Origin: Imbricaverruca yamaguchii
Taxonomy: Eukaryota > Arthropoda > Thecostraca > Neoverrucidae
Assembly (NCBI GenBank): GCA_034440575.1
Contig: JAOTOL010001455.1
Coordinates: 248,001-312,000 of the forward strand
Reading direction: 5' to 3'
DNA: 64,000 bases
Part shown: positions 35,001-42,299 of the stretch, piece after piece
Layout: every line of letters begins with the position of its first letter
Position numbering within the stretch: position 1 is the stretch's first letter
Made by a program: the position numbers and the translations under genes
The notes under the pieces: generated by a model
Told to the model about the DNA's origin: nothing
What the model saw: the letters and a program-made list of their open reading frames with translations, nothing else
The model's database searches: none

Positions 35001-38000
35001 TGCACTCCGAGATGCCCGCGTATCACGACCAGTTATGGTGAGCATAATGATGATACCTATATACGAGATGATGTTAGACGCGCGGCATAAAGACTTCACA
35101 AACATATATCAAGAAGCACGACTTCGATACTTCTTTGACATGGATGTCGATTCAGTGCTCAGAAAGCGGTATATTACACCCAACTTCACGAATATTTTAA
35201 AACTGAGTTGGCAACAACCAATTTTATCCAGCTTACTTCATCCGATTCAAGCCCGGCCGAACTGATTAAAACCAAGCCTAAGCTCCGACGGAGACAACAG
35301 ACGCAGCTCCCAACTCGGCCGCAGCTGTCGCAAGTTGGCACCGCGCTCTCAGCACAGCACGTGCACTGGCACGCAGCGCCCTCACCGTTGCCCACTGCGC
35401 TGTGTGCGGCTGTGGACTGGTGCTTTAGGCTGCGCTGACTACTTGGATCAGCTTACGTCAATGCCCCGCATTGTGTCGCCGCATCCGCAACCCGGCGCTC
35501 ATTAAAATCTAGCGGCTTTGCGTTGGCTTGAATGTACATATCAAGCTAATCTAAATGGTCTAGGCCGGCGGTCTGTGAGTTGGTAGGGGTGGAAATCCGG
35601 TTAGAACAGGACGACGGCAGCTGGTTTAAATCTGGTGTCGTCAACCGCACGGCTGCCTTCTGGGATAGGGGGGGGGGTCTACTCCCTTCTCGGGTGGGCA
35701 GGGGATTAAATGGTGCCAGAACTGACGTTCGACTTGCTGAGGTCGAGACGACGCGCGCCCTCCTCTCGACACCGCAGGAACTCCTTGGCCACGTCCAGGT
35801 CCGCTTGGATGGGCTTGTTCTTCTTCACCGTCGGCTTCGGCTTGCTCTCGTCCACCTGTGAGCCGCACGGCCAGAGTGGGGTCGTGACCACCGACGCCAC
35901 ACCGGCACAGTGTGAGCCGCACGGCCAGAGTGGGGTCGTGACCACCGACGCCACACCGGCACAGTGTGGGCCGCACGGCCAGAGCGGGGTCGTGACCACC
36001 GACGCCACACCGGCACAGTGTGGGCCGCACGGCCAGAGCGGGGTCAGTGACCACCGACGCCACACCGGCACAGTGTGGGCCGCACGGCCAGAGCGGGGTC
36101 GTGACCACCGACGCCACACCGGCACAGTGTGGGCCGCACGGCCAGAGCGGGGTCGTGACCACCGACGCCACACCGGCACAGTGTGGGCCGCACGGCCAGA
36201 GCGGGGTCGTGACCACCGACGCCACACCGGCACAGTGTGGGCCGCACGGCCAGAGTGGGGTCGTGACCACCGACGCCACACCGGCACAGTGTGGGCCGCA
36301 CGGCCAGAGCGGGGTCGTGACCACCGACGCCACACCGGCACAGTGTGGGCCGCACGGCCAGAGCGGGGTCGTGACCACCGACGCCACACCGGCACAGTGT
36401 GGGCCGCACGGCCAGAGCGGGGTCGTGACCACCGACGCCACACCGGCACAGTGTGGGCCGCGTGGCCAGAGCGGGGTCGTGACCACCGACGCCACACCGG
36501 CACAGTGTGGGCCGCGTGGCCAGAGTGGGGTCGTGACCACCGACGCCACACCGGCACAGTGTGCGGCGGATGCATACCGATCTGATGCATATCGCTTTTC
36601 TTACCTAACTGGATGTAATACTAAATTATAGAAGGGAGTAGGGTGAGACAAACTCTGGAAACATGAGTGATTGATTTCTGATAAAATGAAGACAAAAAAT
36701 GGCCAAACAAAAACAGTCGGGTTCCTTTTTGAATCCGTAGGAAGAAGTTATTCTTCACGAATAAAAAAGATCGCTGTATCCATCCTCAGTCAGGGAAGAC
36801 CGGGAGCAGAGCGCGATGGGAGGTAACCAGCCTTCATCGGGGAATAGAGCAGAGTGCGACAGGAGCGGCAAAGTGCCTAACCTTGGTCAAGGTAGACAGA
36901 AAGCAGAGCGCGACAGGAGCGACAAAGTGTCTAGCCATGGCCCCAACAGAACAGGAGCACAGTACCGAGCCTCGGTCGGGGCAGACCGAGAGCAGGGCGC
37001 GGTGTGAGCAGCACTGCACCTTGACGGTGACCATCTTCGGCCGGCTGACGTCGCCGGCGGTCAGCGAGCCGGACGAGAGTTTCTTCTCCTTGAGGGCGGC
37101 CACCATGTCGGAGGACACCTCCGGCATGGTGTCGGCGTCAGCCTGTGGCACAACGTGGCGGCTCAGCTGCATCGAGCCAACGGCAGCATGACGCATCGCC
37201 AGTCACTTGCTCACGGTGGGAGCAGCAAGGGCAAGACAACCACGTCAACAACTGGACTGCATTTTTTTAGCGGAACACTACCGAACAGAACCCAAATTCC
37301 ACGAACAAATACCTTTATCTCGGGTCGTTTGGACAAATTCGTGTTCCAATTATGTGTATTAATTCGCACATCCCACGAGCTCTGGAAACACGCTATACTA
37401 CAAACAAGCCGGTAAAACTCTCCAACACAAAACATTGTATGATCAGAAATCTAGTTCCTACGGGGAGCTATTTCTATATCGCCAAGTGCCATTCGGCAGG
37501 GGAAAGGCATTAAAAGCTAGGACCTACCGGTGAGCAATTACCACCCGCAAATATAATCGCAAAGCTTCTACGGAAAGTGGGAAACGACGGGGGTGCATGA
37601 CAGAGCCCAAAATATGCCAGGCGTTTCGACTCGGATGGGTCAAGGTTCCCTCCTGGTTTGGAGAGCATTATGTTTGCACCATCCCACTGTCAAACGGCAC
37701 TATAGAACCTCCCAGCATGGAAAATGAGAAAGTAATTTCCACATGAAGATAATGATCTGGATTACCAAAAAACTGAATAAGGGGTTGTATTCTTAATTCT
37801 GGAATTAACACGTTTATAAACACGCACACGACCGGATATTTGCACAGTTACAGAGCTACCTTAACATGTTATCTGTAGCTACAGAGCTACCTTAACCCGT
37901 TGTCTGTAGTTGCAGAGCTACCTTAACACGCTATCTGTAGTTAGAGACTGCCTTAACGTACTATCCATAGCCTGGGAGCGTGCCAGTTCAGACACATACT

Positions 38001-38591
38001 TTACTCAAAACATGAAACTTGCTGGCCGAACTCAATGGGAAGCAACTTATTGCGATCTTGCTCAGTGAGTGGCTAGTTTCTCACCACTACATTATTATTA
38101 CCGGGTTGTTCCAAGCGTCTGGCCGGGCAAGTTCGCCAGTTATTTGACTTTAGCGTACAGCGCATCGCGTCTAGTTCGGCTGGGAAATCATCGCTAGCTT
38201 GTGATCTCGTTCGATAGAAAACACTGCCACGCCTGTCGCATCACTGGCCAGCCGCAGCATCCATCCTCATTCGGCGGACGTGAGGGTATCCGGGCAGATG
38301 ACCCTCACTGACCTCAGGCCATGATGGACAGCTGGGCCGGTGATTCGCACCGACATTAAGTCGCGATGGGCAGCTTGGCCTGTAGCCGATGCTGACCTCA
38401 GGTCATGATGGCAGCTGGGCCGGTGACCGGTAATGAACTCAGGTCCGATGACCAGCATCTGCACTGACCTCGGGTCGTGATGGGCAGCTGGGGCGGTGAC
38501 CGGTACTGACCTCAGAACGTAGTTCGGTCAGCCGATCGGCCGACCCAGCAGCCTCGTGACTGTGACTGCGCGACTTAGTCTTCTTCATCAT
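17556..38591 (-). CDS. SHOC2: SHOC2 / Sur-8 leucine-rich repeat scaffold, complete 11-exon gene
   Basis: SHOC2 is a leucine-rich-repeat scaffold that, with MRAS and the PP1 catalytic subunit, dephosphorylates RAF and promotes RAS-ERK signalling at the membrane (family knowledge). Exons, in transcript order, are 38591-38511, 37142-37020, 35855-35727, 31373-31158, 29947-29852, 27525-27296, 26448-26265, 23864-23610, 22156-21999, 20343-20106 and 17591-17556. All have GT/AG borders and matching phases, and sum to 1746 bp (581 aa; human 582). A basic/acidic N-terminus comes first (residues 1-95), then [18 protein letters not shown] and uninterrupted LRRs to about residue 560. The tail is SLVIQ and [11 protein letters not shown], nearly the human C-terminus. 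The RVxF-type PP1 contact of human SHOC2 would align near MVTV (residues 64-67); this is tentative. Exons 1-2 are assigned by phase and position only. Nine of ten introns hold tandem arrays. Confidence 0.95.
17659..17688. repeat. Perfect 14-bp inverted repeat near the SHOC2 exon 11 acceptor
   Basis: ACGACGCAAAATGT, 2-nt spacer AC, ACATTTTGCGTCGT. It lies about 70 bp upstream of the last SHOC2 acceptor in transcript sense, next to a (CA)n run, and would form a strong RNA hairpin. Confidence 0.85.
17700..18268. other. SHOC2 intron 10, no feature
   Basis: AT-rich unique sequence. Nothing recognised. Confidence 0.4.
18283..18443 (-). mobile_element. tRNA-derived SINE with 14-bp target-site duplication
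   Basis: The minus strand reads GACGAGTAGCCTAGGGGTAA (A-box region), anticodon-loop-like CTCACAA, then GTGAGTTCGAGCCTC (B box), a unique body and the tail AATAACCAACCAATC. The flanks at 18269-18282 and 18444-18457 are a perfect 14-bp duplication, AGGTCGGGGAACGA. The head best resembles tRNA-Val(CAC). It lies in SHOC2 intron 10. Confidence 0.9.
18458..19880. other. SHOC2 intron 10, no feature
   Basis: Unique sequence with no recognised exon, repeat or RNA. Confidence 0.4.
19881..20105 (-). repeat. Three extra 75-bp copies of the SHOC2 exon 10 end with its splice donor
   Basis: Exactly 75-bp spacing: GACCTGRATGACAAG recurs at 19878, 19953, 20028 and 20103. In SHOC2 sense each copy reads GTCAGTCTGTGGAACTGCCC and so on to GTCATTCAG. 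It encodes SL(W)[25 protein letters not shown] peptide, an echo of exon 10 itself. Each of the two nearest copies ends in ATTCAG|GTCAGT and the most distal in ATCCAG|GTCACT. The copy next to the exon has TGA in place of GAG/TGG. Confidence 0.95.
20106..20343 (-). CDS. SHOC2: SHOC2 exon 10 (last LRRs)
   Basis: Acceptor CCCGCCAG|ACTG, donor ATTCAG|GTCAGT. It completes G491 and encodes residues 492-570, including [19 protein letters not shown] and [20 protein letters not shown], close to human SHOC2. The last 75 bp are tandemly repeated in the following intron. Confidence 0.95.
20344..21639. other. SHOC2 intron 9
   Basis: The only SHOC2 intron without a tandem array. Unique sequence; nothing recognised before the dispersed repeat at 21640. 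Confidence 0.45.
21640..21895 (+). repeat. Dispersed repeat, copy 1 (partner 47950-48150)
   Basis: CCTCATTTGACTCTGAAGGC, GATCTAGGGTCACGAAAT and, further on, GAGATCTTGAGGGG and GCGTTACAGG...GGTGCGCGTGTTAA match blocks in the same order at 47950-48150. Confidence 0.7.
21999..22156 (-). CDS. SHOC2: SHOC2 exon 9
   Basis: Acceptor ACACTTCAG|CGG, donor CATTGG|GTGAGT. Residues 439-490 plus two bases: [42 protein letters not shown]. Two full LRRs. Confidence 0.95.
22200..22860. repeat. Minisatellite of alternating about 79- and 59-bp units
   Basis: Nine units share AACAGTACAGGTCGTGAGTT followed by ACAGGTGACATGTGGCGGAT. Long and short forms alternate in part, depending on whether the GTGGCGGATTACC segment is present. 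Located in SHOC2 intron 8 close to exon 9. Confidence 0.92.
22931..23240. repeat. (GAT)n-(GGT)n-(GTTGGT)n compound microsatellite
   Basis: About 30 GAT, then about 45 GGT, then GGTGTT/GTGTTT units. It gives long poly-His, poly-Pro and poly-Val frames that are not genes. Confidence 0.97.
23300..23395 (-). mobile_element. SINE fragment
   Basis: CTAGGTCATATAGCGTCGCC followed by AATCCCTCACGCCGATTGGTCGCGGGTGAA corresponds to the body of the tRNA-derived SINE (reverse orientation). The head is replaced by unrelated sequence. Confidence 0.7.
23610..23864 (-). CDS. SHOC2: SHOC2 exon 8
   Basis: Acceptor CTTGGCAG|TTCATC, donor CTGCGG|GTGAGT. Residues 354-438: [68 protein letters not shown]. Nearly collinear with human SHOC2. 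Confidence 0.96.
23900..25340. other. SHOC2 intron 7, 5' part
   Basis: Unique sequence to about 25140, then a short run of TTAGCATAGCATAGCTTAGCG-like degenerate units (25140-25310). No gene found. Confidence 0.5.
25345..25420 (-). mobile_element. Short dispersed element with SINE-like tail (copy 1)
   Basis: The + strand reads GGTTGGTTATTTTGGGCTTA, then GGGGCGCATCGACTGCTTCG and GTCATACAGCGCCC. Copies at 29232-29292 and 39716-39776. The reverse complement ends AATAACCAACC, the same tail as the tRNA-derived SINE. Confidence 0.65.
25548..26262. repeat. 20-bp minisatellite CACCACCACCAACTGACACA abutting the SHOC2 exon 7 donor
   Basis: About 35 units. In SHOC2 sense the array begins with the donor itself, CAG|GTCAGTGGGTGG, and repeats GTCAGTGGGTGGTG, then GTCAGTTGRTGGYGGTGTGT, giving dozens of GTCAGT motifs. 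At about 26140 the exact exon-end string CAGGTCAGTGGG recurs. Confidence 0.92.
26265..26448 (-). CDS. SHOC2: SHOC2 exon 7
   Basis: Acceptor GCTGCAG|GTACAAC, donor GCTCAG|GTCAGT. It completes R292 and encodes residues 293-353: [45 protein letters not shown]. Confidence 0.95.
26449..27080. other. SHOC2 intron 6, unique part
   Basis: No gene or repeat recognised. Confidence 0.4.
27085..27295 (-). repeat. About 42-bp minisatellite carrying the SHOC2 exon 6 donor
   Basis: In SHOC2 sense the string CTGAG|GTGGGTGG recurs five times, starting with the genuine donor at 27295. Units alternate AAGGCGACCCGCACGGTGCC and CGTCTGCCGCCCGCGCGGTG. One distal unit repeats GGAGCTGAGGTGGGTGGCG, close to the exon end CTAGAGCTGAG. 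Confidence 0.9.
27296..27525 (-). CDS. SHOC2: SHOC2 exon 6
   Basis: Acceptor GCCGACAG|AACC, donor GCTGAG|GTGGGT. Residues 216-291 plus two bases: [62 protein letters not shown]. Confidence 0.95.
27770..28632. repeat. 28-bp minisatellite with a CCAAT motif in every unit
   Basis: About 30 units of CTCAGTAACGGACCAATCAC plus CACCGAGA. Variants GACCAATCGCC and GGATCAATC recur in blocks, suggesting amplification of multi-unit segments. SHOC2 intron 5. Confidence 0.95.
28633..29505. repeat. About 17-18-bp minisatellite (ACGAGACCACTACCAACAT)
   Basis: About 45 diverged units of ACATACGAGACCACTACCA, directly continuing the 28-bp array. It is interrupted at 29232-29292 by the short dispersed element. 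Confidence 0.92.
29232..29292 (-). mobile_element. Short dispersed element (copy 2) inserted in a minisatellite
   Basis: GGTTGGTTGGTTATTGGAAT then GGGGCGCGTCGAATGCGTTG and GTCATGCAGCACC. It splits the ACCAACATACG array, so it arrived after the array formed. Confidence 0.65.
29852..29947 (-). CDS. SHOC2: SHOC2 exon 5
   Basis: Acceptor TTGTTTCAG|ATCCCGG, donor TTGGCC|GTAAGT. Residues 184-215: [20 protein letters not shown] and [12 protein letters not shown]. It matches human [20 protein letters not shown]. More AT-rich at third positions than neighbouring exons. Confidence 0.95.
29948..30384. other. SHOC2 intron 4, unique part
   Basis: No gene recognised. Confidence 0.4.
30385..30475 (-). mobile_element. 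tRNA-like SINE head, second family
   Basis: The minus strand reads GGGAGTCGCTAGCTCGGTGG then TTAAGCC (A-box-like) and CAGGGTTCGATTCCCCGCGA (B box). The anticodon arm does not fold well and no CCA or intact acceptor stem is evident, so this is a tRNA-derived repeat and not a tRNA gene. Confidence 0.5.
30930..31157 (-). repeat. Degenerate GTCAGGCxxGATG repeats at the SHOC2 exon 4 donor
   Basis: From the donor GAG|GTCAGCGGCG the intron continues as loosely repeated GTCAGGC-AGATGG / GTTAGGCTAGATG / GTCAGACCAG units. Strongly diverged. Confidence 0.55.
31158..31373 (-). CDS. SHOC2: SHOC2 exon 4
   Basis: Acceptor CTGCCGCAG|ATCACG, donor GAGCGAG|GTCAGC. Residues 112-183: [63 protein letters not shown]. 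Confidence 0.96.
31379..34000. repeat. 30-bp satellite array, about 87 monomers, with higher-order structure
   Basis: Monomer AGCCAGACACGGTCAGACAA plus CTACAGATAC. It abuts the SHOC2 exon 4 acceptor. Because 30 is a multiple of 3, it leaves frames of up to 1022 codons open on both strands. Variant monomers (ACAAATACAG, GATACGGCC, CTACAAATAC, GGTCAAAC, and the short AGTCAGACTAC unit) recur in the same order about every 600-655 bp, so a block of roughly 20-22 monomers was itself duplicated three times. The array decays into GACACAGACACGGTCAGAC repeats to 34210. Confidence 0.96.
34211..35726. other. SHOC2 intron 3, unique part
   Basis: AT-rich unique sequence to 35250, then GC-richer to the exon. 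No gene recognised. Confidence 0.45.
35727..35855 (-). CDS. SHOC2: SHOC2 exon 3 (start of LRR region)
   Basis: Acceptor GGCTCACAG|GTGGAC, donor TCGAAC|GTCAGT. Residues 69-111: [37 protein letters not shown]. It aligns with human [20 protein letters not shown], the entry to the first LRR. Confidence 0.94.
35861..36562. repeat. 54-bp minisatellite abutting the SHOC2 exon 3 acceptor
   Basis: Thirteen units of GAGCCGCACGGCCAGAGTGG, GGTCGTGACCACCGACGCC and ACACCGGCACAGTGT. One unit at about 36040 has one extra base. The units nearest the exon share GCGGCTCACA with the real acceptor GCGGCTCACAG. 54 is a multiple of three, giving false long frames on both strands. Confidence 0.95.
36780..37005. repeat. 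Degenerate repeats GACCGGGAGCAGAGCGCGA in SHOC2 intron 2
   Basis: Four to five diverged copies of CAGGGAAGACCGGGAGCAGA / CAAGGTAGACAGAAAGCAGA with GCGCGACAGGAGCGRCAAAG, about 60 bp apart, ending near the exon 2 donor. Confidence 0.7.
37020..37142 (-). CDS. SHOC2: SHOC2 exon 2
   Basis: Acceptor TGCCACAG|GCTGAC, donor GTCAAG|GTGCAG. Residues 28-68: [30 protein letters not shown] and PKMVTVK. It is assigned by position, phase 0 on both sides and Lys/Ser-rich composition like the SHOC2 N-terminus; direct similarity to vertebrate SHOC2 is low here. Confidence 0.8.
37200..37846. other. SHOC2 intron 1, no feature
   Basis: Unique sequence; nothing recognised. Confidence 0.4.
37847..37975. repeat. 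36-bp tandem repeat, four units
   Basis: CAGAGCTACCTTAACATGTT then ATCTGTAGCTA, four diverged copies in SHOC2 intron 1. Confidence 0.85.
38267..38510 (-). repeat. Minisatellite carrying the SHOC2 exon 1 donor
   Basis: In SHOC2 sense, units read CTGAG|GTCAGTACCGGTCACC then GCCCCAGCTGCCCATCACGA. The donor-like CTGAGGTCAGY or CGAGGTCAGT recurs near 38470, 38395 and 38310. The first unit is the real exon 1 donor. Confidence 0.8.
38511..38591 (-). CDS. SHOC2: SHOC2 exon 1 (predicted start)
   Basis: ATG at 38591, donor TCTGAG|GTCAGT. It encodes [20 protein letters not shown] and LTELRSE. Chosen because it is a basic N-terminus, ends in phase 0 with a strong donor, and brings the protein to 581 residues. 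Two out-of-frame upstream ATGs (after GCAGAC and CCGCCACG) would give 8- and 6-codon uORFs; the first stops at TGA overlapping the start (ATGA). Transcript data would settle it. Confidence 0.7.
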
Positions 38592-38627
38592 ACATCGTGG
38601 CGGTGTGAAACCATGTCTGCACACCCT

Positions 38628-38850
38628 ACCGGGAAACACCACTACTGTCAGATATACTACAATAGGAGTAACATCCCACCCTACCAGGCAACATCACTAC
38701 TGTCAGATGTACTACAACAGGAGCAACATCCCAGCCTACCAGGCAAAACTACTACTGTCAGATATACTACAATAGGAGCAACATCCCGCCCTACCAGGTA
38801 ACACCACTACTGTCAGATGTACTACAACATGAGCAATATCCTACCCTACC
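38628..38850. repeat. 55-bp tandem repeat in the SHOC2 5' flank
   Basis: Four units, with TGTCAG at 38646, 38701, 38756 and 38811: CCACTACTGTCAGATATACT then ACAATAGGAGYAACATCCC. It starts about 40 bp upstream of the predicted SHOC2 ATG, so it would fall in the 5' UTR or core promoter. Confidence 0.92.
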
Positions 38851-38859
38851 AAGGAACGC

Positions 38860-40025
38860 CATTTTTTGTTGATTATTGTGTGGTTTACGACGCACTTTAT
38901 GCATGATCACGGCTAATTGTGTCGCCCACACTGTTCCGCCGGCAGACCGCGGAATTAAGACATGTCCAGGGTAGTGCGAGTGTTGAACCCGGGATCTTGG
39001 TATCCAGAGCTCGATACAACTTGGCTTATTATGCTAATATGTGTACACTGATAACCAATGGATATTTACATCAGTAGATGTGCACTGTGCACCTTTAAGT
39101 AGGCATGGACGGAGTTTGAAAATTATTCGTGGGACATGGGTGTGGAGAAATGCATTATGCAATATCAAATGAATGCTGCTAGATCAGTTGGGATAGTTGT
39201 ATACTTTTGAATGGGGACATAATATTGATTGGGGTGTGCCAGTCACTCTGTGCACGCATGCCAAGCGAAACCGAGGAAACAGATAGATATGCTGAGCTAG
39301 ACAGGTAGGTGGGTGAGTATTGGTGGATGGGTAGGATGCTGGTAGGAGGTAGCTTCTTTATAATTTAGAACGTAGCATTGGTTAGGATGTTGAGCATCTT
39401 TTTGTTCAGGCTTATAGCATCTTCCTTTTACAGGCCGGATCCATGTAGCTCTTATTAAGACTGAACACTGTATGGCTTTAAATATACATTTGAAATATAG
39501 TTGCAATGCTTTCCATTTACATCTCAAACAAGTCCAAGAGATGATCTAGTGCAAAAAAATCGTAGTGTAACCAAAACAAACCCCTCTGTGCTATAACCAT
39601 ATGTCCAGCAACTTGTATTAGCCAGCTAACTCTATAAATAATGCAATACAGAACCATTCAGCAACTGTCATCTATCAAGAGCAATGTGACACAACATAAC
39701 TAGATGATGAGACAGGGTTGGTTGGCTATTTGAGCTCAGGGGCGCATCGACTGCTTCTGTCATACAGCGCCCAATGTTGACTTTCTGTCCCCAATGTTTC
39801 TGGCCCCATGACTTTAATCAATCTTTCCCAATGCAGGAATTTCGTTCAGGACCTACAGGTGCCAAACAAGCCATTCTAATTTAGTGGCTGGAACCAAAAT
39901 ACAGCATAACCACGCATAGTTTTTTTCCAAGACAATCCATAATCTCGCTGGCTGCATGATGCACTGGGAAACAATGCATTATCAATGTGTCAGCATTCGT
40001 ACCAGCCCCATTGCTTGCTTTACAG
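38860..40025. other. No gene; composition shifts to AT-rich
   Basis: Non-coding by inspection. A tRNA-like B box (minus strand, GATCCCGGGTTCAACACTC near 38975-39000) hints at a further SINE relic. The short dispersed element lies at 39716-39776. Confidence 0.5.
39716..39776 (-). mobile_element. Short dispersed element (copy 3)
   Basis: GGTTGGTTGGCTATTTGAGC, TCAGGGGCGCATCGACTGCT, TCTGTCATACAGCGCCC. Third copy of the element at 25345 and 29232. Confidence 0.65.
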
Positions 40026-40030
40026 ATAAA

Positions 40031-40195
40031 TTGTTGGTTGGTTATTGGTTTTAGGACACATTGACCATTGAGTCATGTAGCATCGCCAATCTCTCACGCC
40101 GATTGGTCGCGGGCGAAGAGTAGCGGCAGGTGGGACTCGCACCCACAACCTTTTGATTGTGAGATGATCAACTTACCCCTAGATTACTTGTTGCT
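40031..40195 (-). mobile_element. tRNA-derived SINE, intact-length copy
   Basis: Same family as 18283-18443: tail TTGGTTGGTTATTGGTTTTA, body GATTGGTCGCGGGCGAAGAG, B-box complement GGTGGGACTCGCACCCACAA. The A-box end is decayed (CTTACCCCTAGATTACTTG). Confidence 0.85.
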
Positions 40196-40199
40196 TGTA

Positions 40200-41460
40200 A
40201 GGAAAATTGTGTTATGTTCCATCTAGTAAGCATCAATTACAAAAATTATTTGAGATATGGGGAGGAGCACAATATATAAATGCAATAGAGGATTGCAAAT
40301 TGATTCAGGTGTACACTTTGCAGGGTACCAGTTTGAAAGTTGAAATTATTCGGTGGGGTATGGATGTTGGTGGGAAGGCCAACAATAAGGGAATAGTTTC
40401 CCTCTCAAAAGCATGCAAAAGAATGCACATGAATTCGATGTTCACATAGCTGTGCCTGTGTGAAATGCAAAGTAGTAGGTGCATGGGTGGATCAGGAATG
40501 CTCATGGGGCAGACCTTTCTTGGAGGGGCGCTTTTGGCGAGAGAAAAAATATTCAGCAAGGGGACAGGGCAGTGAGCACACTATCATTCTGACCATTACC
40601 CTTTGTCTGCAAAAGTCACCTTTGGTGGGGAAAAAAATATAGGGGAGGGGGAGTACACATGCCCCTGGTGCCCCCTCCTGAAGACACCAATGAATATGCA
40701 AGGCATCCTGTTTCATTGAAGGGAGTGAACCCATGACAGCTGTAAAAATGTCATTGAGGGGGTGGGGAAATGTGCACTCCGTGATCCCAGCTCCCTTTCT
40801 GAGGGGATAAGGGTTATGGACTTACCAAGGGGTTCCCTTTCCTATGAATGGGCACTTATTTCTCTGAGAAGGGCACCTTTGGCTATTTTTTTAAACATAA
40901 AAATATGTATTGAGAAGACAGGAGAAGATGAATTCAAGCCCTTCCTAGTTATCAATTGGGTGCCACTTTTCCATGAAGGGGTTGGTCGGTGGATGCCCTT
41001 CAATACCCCCCCCTGTATCTGCCATGGTGCAGTAAAACCTTCATGATGGCATGCTACTTTACAATCAAAGTGAGACTGCATTTTATGATGGAGGGACAGG
41101 CAAGAACATGCTCATGGTACCCTTGCTGAATTCACCCAATAAGCAATGCATTGTGACAACCTAGCATCCACCATTCCTAGTTGGATGTGAATGGGGAGGC
41201 ACAATGTCATGATTCTTTGGAAGAGGGCATCCTTGTAATAAAGGATGGGCCATGTTTTGATGATTGAGCAGCTGGGGAAGACATTACTTTTTGGCTAATG
41301 GGGCTTTGTAAATTTGATTGGGGGAATATAAAAAATAATCCTGTTGTGATGGGAGGTGGAAAAGTAGATGCCCCTATGGATGTACTGACCCCACAGGTGT
41401 CAATTTGTATCTGAGGAAATCCCCTATATTCTCATAACTTAACCTGTCATCCAAAAGCTG
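40200..41460. other. No gene recognised
   Basis: Purine-rich GGGGAG/AAAAAT sequence with short frames of repeat-like composition. Possibly an old repeat, since similar wording recurs near 42780-42970. Nothing firmer. Confidence 0.4.
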
Positions 41461-41627
41461 GACCTCATTAACCCGAGCCGTCTTTCCGGTCAGATCCTCA
41501 CACCTGCCTGGGGAGGGGGGGTAGTAACCCCCTCTAAAATCCAAACTAAGAATCGCACGAAAACGAAAGAGGTGTCATCGGAAAGCGCTCGACGAGTAGG
41601 ATCTGGGTCCACCACACAAAACAACTC

Positions 41628-42290
41628 CCCCCCCAAAATGACGTCACCAGGGTGGATAGATTTTCATGACAAGCAACTTACATTGCTTTTGTCTCTGGGA
41701 GTTCATTTTGTGGATATATGAAGAAAAAAACAATTTATTTGGACTGAGAAAAGGGCAGCGAAATCGACCAGGGTTATAATTATTTTGTCCCCCCCCCATT
41801 TTTTTATTTCAAAATTTTGAGTTTTCAACTCTTCTTTAGTTTTCCTTTTCCAATGGGTAGAGAAGACCGAGAAACGTTGTTGGAATCCAACCTGCCCTCA
41901 TAAAAAAATGATTGCTTTAGCCGGAATCATCTATGTGAACTGCAATTTGGCAAATATGCAAAATTTATATGTAGTCAAAAACGAGAAAAAAAATGAAAAA
42001 TTCCATGAATACATTTTGTTGCATCCCTAAACATAATCAAACGCTGAAATTTTCATTACAATATCTGTATCCATTACAGCGTGACAACTGGTTGAACTTT
42101 TTTCGAGGTGACCTCATCTGACCTCGACTAACTCGCTGACCCTAGGCGACCTGACTTCAAAATTTTGAAACAGCATGCCAAATTGATGTGGGAAAGGCAT
42201 GCCAAATTTGGGCGCGCTGCCGTGCGCCGTTCGTGCACTATCCGCGAAACACCTGAGGGGGGTGGTTGAAGACCCACCTCGAGACTGGAT
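41628..42290 (-). mobile_element. 0.7-kb dispersed element, copy B (inverse of 8745-9412)
   Basis: Begins GACGTCACCAGGGTGG and ends CACCTGAGGGGGGTGGTTGA. It is the reverse complement, in order, of copy A, with scattered substitutions and small indels. Neither copy has an ORF. Confidence 0.8.
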
Positions 42291-42299
42291 GAGTTAATA

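Noticed and set aside
35641..36631. Open frames of about 200-300 codons on both strands
   Set aside because: Translation of the 54-bp minisatellite (18 codons per unit). Only the SHOC2 exon part at 35727-35855 is real coding sequence.
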